A model generated the notes under the pieces. That model made no database searches and had not been told where the DNA came from. It worked only from the letters and a program-made list of their open reading frames with translations. A stretch of 64,000 bases of DNA from SM1-46 sp002451215 (GTDB taxonomy: Bacteria; Pseudomonadota; Gammaproteobacteria; Acidiferrobacterales; Sulfurifustaceae), in the NCBI GenBank assembly GCA_002451215.1, contig DKBM01000087.1, positions 1 to 64,000 of the forward strand, given 5' to 3'. The position numbers and the translations under genes were made by a program. Positions 28,463 through 36,864 of this stretch are shown in pieces. Position 1 is the first letter of the stretch. Each line of letters begins with the position of its first letter.

Positions 28463-28870
28463 GTGACTGAGCCGCTGCGCCTGCCGCGCACTATCGTCAA
28501 CCAGCTCCTGCATTTCGCCCAGCGCGCGCCGGAAGAGGAAATCTGCGGGCTGATCTCCGGGGACGCCGGCGGCTTCAAACATTGTTATCCGGTCGCGAAC
28601 GTCGCCAGCGACAAGCGCCGGCTGTTCCACCTCGACCCCAAGGGCCAGATCGACGCGATGCGGCGAATGCGCGCGGCCGGCGAGGAACTCGTGGCTATCT
28701 ACCATTCCCATCCGCACGCTCCGGCCCTGCCATCCCCCGCCGACATTCGCGAGAGCGAGTACCCGGACGTGCTGTATCTCATCATCTCGCTCGACACTCA
28801 GGGTGTGCTCGAGATGCGTGGCTTTCGGCTGCGTAGCGGCAAGGTCACGGACGTTCCAATCGCGATTTGA
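28463..28870 (+). CDS. M67-family JAMM metallopeptidase
   Basis: The 135-residue stand-alone MPN+ domain has the full zinc motif: E26 in EEICGL, then H81-S-H83-P, S91 and D94 in PSPADI. Bacterial relatives (Mec+/CysO-type and pilus-associated forms) cleave isopeptide or ubiquitin-like C-termini; the substrate here is unknown. The start is a GTG at 28463 preceded by GAGG; the overlapping ATG is out of frame and hits a stop at once. moeB nearby could in principle belong to the same sulphur-carrier chemistry, but it is over 2.9 kb away on the far side of the cyclase-kinase pair. Confidence 0.88.
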   Translation: MTEPLRLPRTIVNQLLHFAQRAPEEEICGLISGDAGGFKHCYPVANVASDKRRLFHLDPKGQIDAMRRMRAAGEELVAIYHSHPHAPALPSPADIRESEYPDVLYLIISLDTQGVLEMRGFRLRSGKVTDVPIAI

Positions 28871-28945
28871 GGCCGCCCTCGCGCGCGGCCCCGCCGGAAC
28901 TATACTTGCGGCAGTTCATTCCAGATCGATTCCGGGGGGAAAACC

Positions 28946-29518
28946 GTGGTCACCACCTACATTGTGCTCGCCATTGTTGCCGCGTTGCTCGCCTATGCGG
29001 TGCTGCTCTACAACCACCTCGTACAGCTAAAACACAATGTCTGGCAGGCGTGGTCGAACATCGACGTGCTGCTCAAGCAGCGCCACGAGGAGCTGCCGAA
29101 GCTCATTGAAACCTGCAAGCAGTACATGCAGCACGAGCGCACCGTACTTGAGCGTGTCACCGCGGCCCGCACGGCGGTGAGCACAGCACGCGAAGCGGGC
29201 GACGTCGCGGCGCTGGGACGGGCCGAAACGGCTATGCGCGCTGGCCTCGCCGGGTTGTTCGCAGTGGTCGAAAACTACCCGGAGCTAAAGGCGAATCAGA
29301 CCTTCCAGCACCTGCAGACGCGCGTCTCGCAGCTCGAGAGCCAGATCGCCGACCGGCGCGAGTACTACAATGCCGCGGTTAATGCCAACAACGTGCGAAT
29401 TGAGCAGTTCCCCGACGCATTGGTCGCAAATCTTTTCAGGTTTGGGCCGCGCGAACTGCTGCGTTTCAGCGACAGCGAGCTGAAGGACGTCGACGTCAAG
29501 GCGCTGTTCAACGCCTGA
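28946..29518 (+). CDS. lemA: LemA family protein
   Basis: This is a 190-residue protein with one N-terminal membrane helix (about residues 4-24) and the LemA helical bundle, with NHLVQLKHNVWQAWSNIDVLLKQRHEELPKL-type start and REYYNAAVNANNVRIEQFP near residue 150. LemA proteins are inner-membrane proteins of uncertain role. GGGGGGAAAA stands just before the GTG start at 28946. It is followed after one base by a GIDE-domain gene, a pairing seen in other proteobacteria. Confidence 0.93.
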   Translation: MVTTYIVLAIVAALLAYAVLLYNHLVQLKHNVWQAWSNIDVLLKQRHEELPKLIETCKQYMQHERTVLERVTAARTAVSTAREAGDVAALGRAETAMRAGLAGLFAVVENYPELKANQTFQHLQTRVSQLESQIADRREYYNAAVNANNVRIEQFPDALVANLFRFGPRELLRFSDSELKDVDVKALFNA

Positions 29519-29519
29519 C

Positions 29520-30518
29520 GTGCGCGCTTTCGTCGCGGTCGGCGGCTGGTTTGCGCAACTCGAACAGACCGTCCGGCAGGCCGATCCCCAGGCGCTCGGA
29601 TTTGTCATCGCGCTGCTCGGCGTGGCTGCTGCGGCCGGTGGCTGGTTTGCATGGCGCTCGCTCTACCGCATCCGCCTGATCCAGGACACGCCGACCGCCA
29701 GGACGCGGTCCGCCCATCAGGGTTATGTTGAATTGGAAGGCGTGGCGCGGATGATGGATGACGCCCCGATCACCGCACGACTGTCGGGTCTGCCTTGCTG
29801 CTGGTACCGCTACCGGGTAGAGGAACTCGAGCACTCCCGCGATGCGCGTGGTCATTCTCGCATGCGCTGGCGGGTGGTCGAGAGTGGTGCGAGCGATGAC
29901 ACATTCTGGCTCGAGGACGATACCGGTCGGGTGGCAGTCGATCCTGCGGGCGCGGAGATCCAACCCCGCTACAAGGACAACTGGCGTTCGCGCTCGGGCC
30001 TGGCCGGCATCGCGCGTCCCACACCCTACTTCATCGACTTCTTCAACACGCACGGCGTCACGAGGAGCTACCGCTTTACCGAGGAGCGCATTAATCGAGG
30101 CGATCCGGTGTACGTGCTCGGCATGCTGCGCAACCTTGGCAGTCATGACAACCTGCCGACCATCGACACGCGCATCCGTGAACTGCTGCGGGAATGGAAG
30201 CAGGACCAGGGCCGGCTACGCGAACGCTTTGATCTCGATCAAAACGGCAAGATCGATGAGCGCGAATGGCTGCTGGCGCGCCAGGCTGCGCGGCGCGAGG
30301 CCGAGCGCGCCCACGCTGAAGCCACTAATCAATCAGTCGAGGGAATCAACCTGGTGAGCGACCCGCGTGACGACCGCCGACCCTACCTGATATCGGCATT
30401 CACCCAGGCTGAGCTGCTCACACAACGACGCCGTGGATTCTGGCTATCGACCGTGTTGTTCTTCGCGGCCGGTACGGTCGCGACATGGCTCTACCAGCTG
30501 CGCTTCGCGGGCGGCTGA
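29520..30518 (+). CDS. GIDE-domain membrane protein with an EF-hand-like loop
   Basis: This is a 332-residue protein with membrane helices near each end (about 27-44 and 308-326) and a GIDE-type domain between (GYVELEGVA, LSGLPCCWYRYRVEE, FWLEDDTGRVAVDP, RFTEERINRGDPVYVLG). GIDE is the fold of mitochondrial MUL1/MAPL without the RING finger, so no ubiquitin ligase activity is implied here. At about 238-249 DLDQNGKIDERE matches the calcium-binding EF-hand loop DxDxNGxIxxxE. The GTG start at 29520 follows the lemA stop by one base, so the two genes are probably translated together. Confidence 0.82.
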   Translation: MRAFVAVGGWFAQLEQTVRQADPQALGFVIALLGVAAAAGGWFAWRSLYRIRLIQDTPTARTRSAHQGYVELEGVARMMDDAPITARLSGLPCCWYRYRVEELEHSRDARGHSRMRWRVVESGASDDTFWLEDDTGRVAVDPAGAEIQPRYKDNWRSRSGLAGIARPTPYFIDFFNTHGVTRSYRFTEERINRGDPVYVLGMLRNLGSHDNLPTIDTRIRELLREWKQDQGRLRERFDLDQNGKIDEREWLLARQAARREAERAHAEATNQSVEGINLVSDPRDDRRPYLISAFTQAELLTQRRRGFWLSTVLFFAAGTVATWLYQLRFAGG

Positions 30519-31415
30519 CTACGCGCGTATCAGGGTGCCAACCCCTTCGTCCGTGAAGACCTCAAGCAACACCGCATGGGCGACACGCCCATCAACGATG
30601 TGCGCGCTCTTCACACCGCTCGCCACGGCATCGAGCGCGTAGTTGACCTTCGGCAACATGCCACCAGCAATTGTTCCGTCACCGATCAAGTCCTTTACCT
30701 CGGTAGCGCTGAGTTTTGGCAGCAGCTCGCCAGCCTTAGTCAGCACGCCGGTGGTGTTGGTCAGCAACATCAGCTTCTCCGCGCCGAGCGTGATCGCTAG
30801 CTTTCCGGCCACCACGTCAGCATTAATGTTGTAGGTGGCGTTGTCGGCCCCGACTCCGATCGGCGCGATCACCGGGATGAAATCGCCCTTGTCGAGGAAG
30901 GCCACCAGGCTCGGATCGATCGACTCCACCTCGCCGACATGTCCGATGTCGATGATTTCGGGAGGCAGCTTCACATCCTGCGGCTCCTTCTTCAGCAACA
31001 TCTTTCTGGCGCGAATGAAACGACCGTCCTTGCCGCTGAGCCCGACGGCCTTGCCGCCGTGCTGATTGATGAGGTTCACGATTTCCTTGTTGACGAGACC
31101 GCCCAACACCATTTCAACCACATCCATGGTCTCACGGTCCGTGACCCGCATCCCCTGCACGAACTCGCTCTTCTTGCCGATGCGCTCGAGCAGCTTGCCG
31201 ATCTGCGGGCCACCACCATGCACCACCACCGGGTTCATGCCGACCAGTTTCATGAGGACCACGTCGCGCGCGAATGCGCTCTTAAGTGCCTCGTCGACCA
31301 TGGCGTTGCCGCCATACTTGATCACCAGGGTCTTACTCTGGAAGCGCTGAATATAGGGCAGCGCCTCCGTGAGCACGCGGGCCCGGTCGGTGGCGGATAG
31401 CTTCGGCGCAGTCAT
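30519..31415 (-). CDS. argB: Acetylglutamate kinase
   Basis: ArgB phosphorylates N-acetylglutamate, the second step of arginine synthesis. The 298-residue amino-acid kinase has TLVIKYGGNAM, VVHGGGPQIGK, LSGKDGRFIRARK (substrate region), and the ATP-site residues in MLLTNTTGVLT and GGMLPKVNYAL. The N-terminal helix (VLTEALPYIQRF) is of the kind found in arginine-feedback-inhibited, hexameric enzymes. It converges on the GIDE gene with no intervening base. Confidence 0.96.
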   Translation of the reverse strand: MTAPKLSATDRARVLTEALPYIQRFQSKTLVIKYGGNAMVDEALKSAFARDVVLMKLVGMNPVVVHGGGPQIGKLLERIGKKSEFVQGMRVTDRETMDVVEMVLGGLVNKEIVNLINQHGGKAVGLSGKDGRFIRARKMLLKKEPQDVKLPPEIIDIGHVGEVESIDPSLVAFLDKGDFIPVIAPIGVGADNATYNINADVVAGKLAITLGAEKLMLLTNTTGVLTKAGELLPKLSATEVKDLIGDGTIAGGMLPKVNYALDAVASGVKSAHIVDGRVAHAVLLEVFTDEGVGTLIRA

Positions 31416-31550
31416 TCTTATTCCTGTAGGTACGCGAAATGGTGAACGCGGCTAAGCTAACCGACCCTGCCGCCGGGGCACAAGAGCCAGACACATACCG
31501 TAGCATCGCAGGGCGTGGCGGCCGGGACGCGGACCGGGCCTGAATGGACT

Positions 31551-31583
31551 GACCGAAAAAAGAAAGGGCCGCATACGCGGCCC
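31551..31583 (-). terminator. Terminator of the hsp20 gene
   Basis: On the minus strand, GGGCCGC, loop GTAT and GCGGCCC (31583 down to 31566) form a seven-pair GC stem followed by TTTCTTTTTT. This is a canonical intrinsic terminator 26 bases after the hsp20 stop. Confidence 0.9.
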
Positions 31584-31609
31584 CTTCCTCCCGAAGATGC
31601 GGAGACTTC

Positions 31610-32071
31610 TTACTCCACATCCACCGCGATCTTCTTGGGTTTTACTTCTTCGGCCTTGGGCAGGGTCAGCTCCAGCACCCCGTCCTTGTACGCGGCCTTG
31701 AGTTTGGCGGCATCGATTTCGCTGCCGAGCCGCAGGCTGCGTACATACTTTCCATAGCGGCGCTCCTGGCGGATCAGGCGGCCTTCCTTCTCCTCCTTCT
31801 TCTCGCTCTTGGTCTCACCGCTGATGGTGAGCACGCCGTTCTCAACGCTGACCTGGATGTCGTCTTTCTTCACGCCCGGCATCTCGGTCTTCACGATGTA
31901 CTCATTCTCGTGCTCCACCACATCCATCGCCGGCACCAGGTCCTGGCTTGCAGCCTCCTCGACCCAGCGCATGGGGTGAAAGAACCCCTCGAATACGCGG
32001 TCTAGCTCCGGATCCCACAGCCCCAAGCGGCGCAGCGGAGCGCTCTCTTCACGTCTCATCAGTCTGGTCAT
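31610..32071 (-). CDS. Hsp20/alpha-crystallin small heat-shock protein
   Basis: The 153-residue chaperone binds unfolding proteins without ATP. After an N-terminal arm (about residues 1-45, with FEGFFHPMRW) comes the alpha-crystallin domain (about 50-140): EYIVKTEMPGVKKDDIQVSV, VLTISGETKSEKKE and AAYKDGVLELTLPKAE. A short C-terminal tail with VDV can serve as the oligomerisation motif. The strong Shine-Dalgarno AAAGGAGG precedes the ATG at 32071. A sigma-32 promoter lies upstream and an intrinsic terminator downstream, so it is a single-gene heat-shock unit. Confidence 0.95.
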   Translation of the reverse strand: MTRLMRREESAPLRRLGLWDPELDRVFEGFFHPMRWVEEAASQDLVPAMDVVEHENEYIVKTEMPGVKKDDIQVSVENGVLTISGETKSEKKEEKEGRLIRQERRYGKYVRSLRLGSEIDAAKLKAAYKDGVLELTLPKAEEVKPKKIAVDVE

Positions 32072-32198
32072 GACACACCTCCTTTCATCTTCAGGATTGA
32101 ATTGAACACTGCCGCCACACTCCTAGCATGGGCCCAGCCGGCACAACTGTCGTTGACATCCGTCAAAGCCCTGCCGCCTGCGCAGCAAGCTGTTCTCA

Positions 32199-32226
32199 AA
32201 ATGGGGTTGCGGCGGGCGCTTTCAAG
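32199..32226 (-). promoter_or_regulatory. Sigma-32 heat-shock promoter of hsp20
   Basis: On the minus strand CTTGAAA (32220-32226), a 13-base spacer and CCCCATTT (32199-32206) match the RpoH consensus CTTGAAA-N13-17-CCCCATNT at every defined position. It lies about 130 bases upstream of the hsp20 start and just after the hslVU terminator, so it serves hsp20 alone. Confidence 0.9.
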
Positions 32227-32251
32227 CACCCTGTTCTGCGGGCTAAGACCT

Positions 32252-32283
32252 TGAAAAATTGCGGGGCGCACCCAGCGCCCCGC
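32252..32283 (-). terminator. Terminator of hslVU
   Basis: On the minus strand GCGGGGCGC, loop TGGGT and GCGCCCCGC form a nine-pair stem (32283 to 32261), followed by AATTTTTC. It begins 11 bases after the hslU stop and closes the hslVU operon. Confidence 0.9.
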
Positions 32284-32294
32284 CCCGGGGCACT

Positions 32295-33558
32295 TCACAA
32301 GATGTAGCGTGCCAGGTCCTCGTTGCCGGCGAGCGCGGCAACGTGCTGGTCGACATAAGCGGCATCTATGGTCGTGCGCTGGCCACTCTGGTCCGCTGCC
32401 TCGAACGACACCGTCTCCAGCAACCTCTCCATGACTGTATGCAGTCGCCGCGCCCCGATATTTTCCGTTCGCTCGTTCACCTGCCACGCCACCTCGGCAA
32501 TACGGCGCACGCCATCCGGCGTGAACTCGAGCGCATGGCCCTCGGTGGCGAGCAACGCACTGTATTGCTCGGTGAGCGAGCAATCGGTTTCGGTCAGGAT
32601 GCGCACGAAATCTTCCACCGTGAGCGCTCGCAGCTCGACGCGAATCGGCAACCGTCCCTGCAACTCCGGCACCAGATCCGAAGGCTTGGCGAGGTGGAAC
32701 GCACCTGATGCGATGAAAAGGATATGGTCGGTGCGCACCACCCCATACTTGGTCGACACGGCCGACCCTTCCACCAATGGCAACAGGTCGCGCTGCACGC
32801 CCTCGCGCGAAACATCCGGGCCGCGCGCCTCGGAACGCCCGGTGATCTTGTCAATCTCGTCAAGGAAGACGATGCCGTTCTGCTCGACACGCGCGAGCGC
32901 CCGTATCTTGATGTCGTCATCATTGATCAGCCGGGCGGCCTCTTCTTCCAGCAACAGCTTCTTCGCCTCGCGAATCTTCAGCTTACGCGGGCGGGAGCGC
33001 CGCCCGCCCATATTCTGAAACAGCCCCTGCAGTTGCGATGCCATGTCCTCCATGCCAGGCGGCGTAAAGATCTCGACGCCCATGTTCGTCATGCTGAGCT
33101 CGACCTCGATCTCCTGATCATCGAGCGTGCCTTCGCGCAGCTTCTTGCGAAACGCCTGCCGGGCGGCGCCGTCAGTCGCACGAGACGACTCGCCACCCGC
33201 TGCAAATCCCACTTCGCGCGCCGGCGGCACCAGCGCATCGAGAATGCGATCCTCTGCGGCATCCTCGGCGCGCGTGCGGACCTTGGCCATCTCCTCGACA
33301 CGCGTCATCTTGACCGCCATGTCGGCAAGATCGCGGATAATGGAGTCAACGTCGCGCCCGACATAGCCGACCTCGGTGAACTTNNCCGATCATCAGGATG
33401 TTCTTGGGCGTGATCTCGGCGCGCAGCGTCTCGTCTGCAACTTGCATGCGCCGCCAGCGGTTACGAAGCGCGATCGCCACCGCACGCTTGGCAGCCGACT
33501 GTCCGATGATGTGCTTGTCGAGTTCCTGGACGATTTCGCGCGGGGTCATGCCGGACAT
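32295..33558 (-). CDS. hslU: ATP-dependent protease ATPase subunit HslU, interrupted by an N gap
   Basis: HslU unfolds substrates for HslV. The N-terminus (TPREIVQELDKHIIGQ; TPKNILMIG) and everything from KFTEVGYVGRDVDSII onward (I domain, Walker B IVFLDEIDKI, sensor RLPIRVELRAL, C-terminal ARYIL) are clear. Between MIG and KFTEVGY the expected P-loop stretch (PTGVGKTE and about 20 further residues, roughly 85 bases) is missing and replaced by NN at 33384-33385, with a frame change. The visible 421 codons plus about 28 give the usual length near 445, so the gene is probably intact in the cell. It lies six bases after hslV. Confidence 0.94.
33384..33385. other. Two-N assembly join deleting the HslU P-loop
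   Basis: The family sequence requires about 28 residues between MIG and KFTEVGY, including Walker A. Only four bases, two of them N, are present. The join therefore conceals some 80-90 bases of unassembled sequence rather than a real deletion. Confidence 0.85.
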
Positions 33559-33564
33559 GGCGGG

Positions 33565-34113
33565 TTACAGCTCCTCGATGGTGAGACTGCGATTCGTATA
33601 GATGCAGATGTCGGCCGCAATGCCGAGCGCCCGCTCGGCAATCGTACGCGCATCGAGCTCCGTGCTGTCGAGCAGCGCGCGGGCCGCAGCCTGCGCAAAC
33701 GGACCGCCGGATCCGATCGCGATCAGCCCGCCTTCCGGTTCGATGACGTCGCCATTGCCGGAAATAATGAGCGAAGCGTTGCGATCCGCCACCGCGAGCA
33801 GCGCCTCGAGACGCCGCAACATGCGATCGGTCCGCCAGTCCTTGGCAAGCTCGACTGCGGCACGCGTGAGGTTACCCTGGTGCTTTTCCAGCTTGCCCTC
33901 GAAGCGCTCGAACAGCGTGAACGCATCGGCGGTGCCACCGGCAAAACCAGCCAGAATCTGGTCCTGGTAGAGGCGGCGGACCTTGCGCGCATTCGCCTTG
34001 ATGACGGTATTGCCGAGTGTCACCTGGCCATCGCCGCCGATGACCACTTGGCCGTTACGCCGTACCGAAAGAATTGTCGTGCCGTGCGTCGTCTCCACCG
34101 CTACCTCGCTCAT
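33565..34113 (-). CDS. hslV: ATP-dependent protease peptidase subunit HslV
   Basis: HslV is the threonine peptidase of the HslUV complex. The 182-residue precursor reads HG-TTILSVRRNGQVVIGGDGQVTLGNTV; cleavage before the double Thr (T12) would expose the catalytic N-terminal Thr. The eleven-residue propeptide is longer than the single Met in E. coli but common in other gammaproteobacteria. Lys in VIKANARKVRRL and the GGTADA motif are conserved. I see no sigma-32 promoter directly upstream. Confidence 0.96.
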   Translation of the reverse strand: MSEVAVETTHGTTILSVRRNGQVVIGGDGQVTLGNTVIKANARKVRRLYQDQILAGFAGGTADAFTLFERFEGKLEKHQGNLTRAAVELAKDWRTDRMLRRLEALLAVADRNASLIISGNGDVIEPEGGLIAIGSGGPFAQAAARALLDSTELDARTIAERALGIAADICIYTNRSLTIEEL

Positions 34114-34200
34114 CGTCTGGTCCGCTGCCGGGTCCTACGCTCTGATATATTTGGTACCGGAGCACCCGCTATTCTAGCGCTTTCGCCGGAGACCCCTACC

Positions 34201-35172
34201 ATGCATCGCCGTCCCTGCCTCGCGCCGCTGCTGTTCGCTTTGGCGCTGTCCGCCGCCGCGAGCGCCCGGGCCGATATCGCCTTCGTCCTGAACTCCAAGG
34301 ACGACGATATGACCCTGATCGATACCAGCACTTATCAGGTAATAAAGCGCGTGCCGACCGGCAAGGAACCGCATCACCTTATGCCCACGCCGGACAACAA
34401 GGAGCTGATCATCGCCAATGCGGCGGGCAACGATCTCCTGGTGGTCGACCCGATCACGGGAGAGTTCAAGCGCCGCATCCTGCGCATTCCGGACCCCTAT
34501 CACCTCGGATTCAGCCCGGACCAGCACTGGTTCGTGATCACTGCGAATCGCCTCGATCGCACCGACATTTATCGCTACGAGAACGGCGAGTTTTCCCTGG
34601 CCAAGCGGATTCCAATGGCCAAGACGACCAGTCACATGGCCTTCACACCGGATTCGCGCGCGGTGTTCATTACCGTTCAGGAATCTGATCAGGTCGCCGC
34701 TATTGATCTGCCGACCCAAACCGTGCGCTGGAAGGTCGGCACCGGCCGCCAGCCGGCCGGCATCTGGGTCACGCCGGATGGCAAGCATCTGCTGGTCGGC
34801 ATGACGGGAGAGGACTACGTCGAGGTATTGTCTGTTGCCGACGGTCAGCGCATCAAGAAGCTCGTGACCGGCAAAGGTGCACACAACTTTCTTCCACGCG
34901 GCGATGGCCGACACGTGTTCCTGTCGAACCGGGTGGACAACACCATCTCGATCATTGACATGAAGAGCCTGCAAGTCGTCGAGACTTTTCCGGTACCCAG
35001 TGGCCCGGACGACATGGAGCTGAAGTCCGATGGATCCGAGCTGTGGGTCACGTCGCGCTGGATCAACCGTGTAAGCGTGATCGACCTCCAGACCAAGAAG
35101 CTCAAGCATTCGATCCGCGTCGGCCGCTCACCGCATGGCCTTTACTTCCATGATCATGCGCCGCGTCGCTAG
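34201..35172 (+). CDS. Exported YVTN-type beta-propeller protein
   Basis: The 323-residue protein has a signal peptide (ends ASARA near residue 22) and about seven blades of the YVTN/YncE type (DDDMTLIDTSTYQVIKRVPT, DNTISIIDMKSLQVVETFPV, NRVSVIDLQTKKLKHSIRV). It is therefore periplasmic and probably a binding or scaffold protein. I chose the ATG at 34201; the longer open frame that reaches back through the N gap at 33384 is an artefact. The end overlaps the deacetylase gene, so the two are likely one operon. Confidence 0.87.
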   Translation: MHRRPCLAPLLFALALSAAASARADIAFVLNSKDDDMTLIDTSTYQVIKRVPTGKEPHHLMPTPDNKELIIANAAGNDLLVVDPITGEFKRRILRIPDPYHLGFSPDQHWFVITANRLDRTDIYRYENGEFSLAKRIPMAKTTSHMAFTPDSRAVFITVQESDQVAAIDLPTQTVRWKVGTGRQPAGIWVTPDGKHLLVGMTGEDYVEVLSVADGQRIKKLVTGKGAHNFLPRGDGRHVFLSNRVDNTISIIDMKSLQVVETFPVPSGPDDMELKSDGSELWVTSRWINRVSVIDLQTKKLKHSIRVGRSPHGLYFHDHAPRR

Positions 35173-35899
35173 CCTGCTCACGCTGGCACTGCTGGCGTCG
35201 AGCCCCGCCGGCGCCAGCAGCACCGGCTGCCCCGCCGGCACCATCTACCTCAGCTTCGATACCGGCAGCATGCACAGCGCCGAGCTTATTGCCCAGACCC
35301 TGCGCGACGAGAACGTAAGAGCGACGTTCTTTCTTGCCAATGAACCGACCTTTCGCGGTGACCATTCGCTCGACGCCGCCTGGGCGCCATACTGGAAACG
35401 GCTGGTGGAAGAAGGGCACGTCTTTGGTAACCACACCTGGTCGCACTACATCGCACGCCGCGACGATGGCAGCCACATCCACCTCACCACCATGGGTGGC
35501 AAGCCCGTGGTGCTTGATGAGCACCAGTACTGTGAGGAATTGCGCAAGGTCGAGCAGGCCTTTGCACGGCACACCGGCCGCAAACTTTCCGGCCTGTGGC
35601 GTGCCCCCGGCGGGCGCACCACGCAGAACAGCATCCGCTACGCGGCGGCCTGCGGTTACCCGCTGCACGTCCACTGGGACAATGCCGGATTCATCGGTGA
35701 CGAGCTGCCAAGCGACAAATACCCGAATTCGCTGTTGCTCGAACGCGCGCTAAACAACCTCAAGAGCGGCGACGTAGCCATGATGCATCTCGGTATCTGG
35801 TCGCGGAAGGATCCAGCGGCGCCGATACTGAAATCGCTGATTCAGGGCCTCAAGCGGCGCGGCTTCTGCTTTGGCACGCTCGGGGAAGTACGGCGATGA
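35150..35899 (+). CDS. Exported NodB-like polysaccharide deacetylase with altered metal motif
   Basis: This is a 249-residue protein with a signal peptide (ends AGA near residue 22) and a NodB fold: IYLSFDTGS (35-40), the metal histidines in HTWSH (95-99), LWRAPGGRTT (third motif) and MMHLGIW near the end. In canonical enzymes the first motif is TFDDG; here Thr replaces the metal-binding second Asp. Relatives with FDTG exist, so this may be a distinct subfamily. The start is one of two ATGs at 35150 or 35156; it overlaps the propeller gene by about 20 bases and the next gene by four. Confidence 0.85.
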   Translation: MIMRRVASLLTLALLASSPAGASSTGCPAGTIYLSFDTGSMHSAELIAQTLRDENVRATFFLANEPTFRGDHSLDAAWAPYWKRLVEEGHVFGNHTWSHYIARRDDGSHIHLTTMGGKPVVLDEHQYCEELRKVEQAFARHTGRKLSGLWRAPGGRTTQNSIRYAAACGYPLHVHWDNAGFIGDELPSDKYPNSLLLERALNNLKSGDVAMMHLGIWSRKDPAAPILKSLIQGLKRRGFCFGTLGEVRR

Positions 35900-36864
35900 T
35901 GGACTATCTGTATCAGCTCATCGAACCGTTACAGTCCTGGTTATTTCAGGCGTTGGTGCTGCCGACGCTGCATTCGCTCGGCTTCATGAGTTACGCCGAC
36001 AGTGCCTACGACGCTACCGGCATTGCCGTACTGGGAATCGCGGAAGTCGCGCTCATCTATGCGCTAATTCGCCCGATCGAGGCACTCCGTCCGGCAGAGC
36101 GCTGGACCGACCGGCGCGGCGCGCGCGTCGATGTACTCTACACACTGCTCTACCGCTCCGGCGCACTGCCGCTTCTTTTTTTCCTCCTTCTCGGTCCGCT
36201 ACTCAACTCAGTCGATATCGGCCTGCGCACCCTGGGGTACCTGCCACCCAATCTTGAGGAGCTGATTCCGGGGTTGCAGGCCGTCCCGCTCCTGGCGTTT
36301 TCTTGCTACGTGGTCATCATCGATTTCAGCCTTTACTGGTTCCATCGCGCTCAGCACCGGCTCGACTGGTGGTGGGCGTTGCATGCCGTACACCACAGCC
36401 AGCGGCAGATGTCGCTCTGGACCGACGATCGCAATCATATCCTGGACGGCCTGCTGCATTCTTTCTGGCTCGCGATCCTGGCGCTCCTCATTGGGGTACC
36501 GGGAGCGCAGTTTGCAGCGATCATCTTTCTCATGAAGCTGGTGGAAAGCCTGTCGCATGCCAACGTGCACTTCGGCTTTGGACCGGTGGGCGACCGGCTA
36601 CTGGTCAGTCCACGCTACCATCGCGTGCACCACGGCATCGGCGTGGGACACGAGGGTCAGACGCGAGGGTGCAATTTCGCGACGCTGTTCCCTGTATGGG
36701 ATGTCCTGTTTCGCACCGCGAATTTCGCGCCGGTATATCCCGCCACCGGCATCCGCGACCAGCTCGACGGCGCAGACTACGGCCGCGGATTTCTGGCGCA
36801 GCAGGGACTCGCGCTCAGGCGAATGTGGCGCGCGATGCTGCCGGCTCGCCCGACATCTCCCTGA
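35896..36864 (+). CDS. Sterol desaturase / fatty acid hydroxylase family membrane protein
   Basis: This is a 322-residue protein with several membrane helices (about 40-60, 85-105, 130-148, 190-213) and the His boxes of the di-iron superfamily: HRAQH (150-154), HAVHH (163-167), HANVH (221-225) and HRVHH (242-246). Members hydroxylate or desaturate lipids at the membrane face; the substrate is unknown. The ATGA overlap with the deacetylase stop indicates coupled translation. Its 3' end overlaps the convergent LysR gene by 50 bases. Confidence 0.9.
   Translation: MMDYLYQLIEPLQSWLFQALVLPTLHSLGFMSYADSAYDATGIAVLGIAEVALIYALIRPIEALRPAERWTDRRGARVDVLYTLLYRSGALPLLFFLLLGPLLNSVDIGLRTLGYLPPNLEELIPGLQAVPLLAFSCYVVIIDFSLYWFHRAQHRLDWWWALHAVHHSQRQMSLWTDDRNHILDGLLHSFWLAILALLIGVPGAQFAAIIFLMKLVESLSHANVHFGFGPVGDRLLVSPRYHRVHHGIGVGHEGQTRGCNFATLFPVWDVLFRTANFAPVYPATGIRDQLDGADYGRGFLAQQGLALRRMWRAMLPARPTSP

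Noticed and set aside
33376..34200. Upstream extension of the beta-propeller frame through the NN join
   Set aside because: It runs antisense to hslV and contains the N gap; the signal peptide at 34201 marks the real start.
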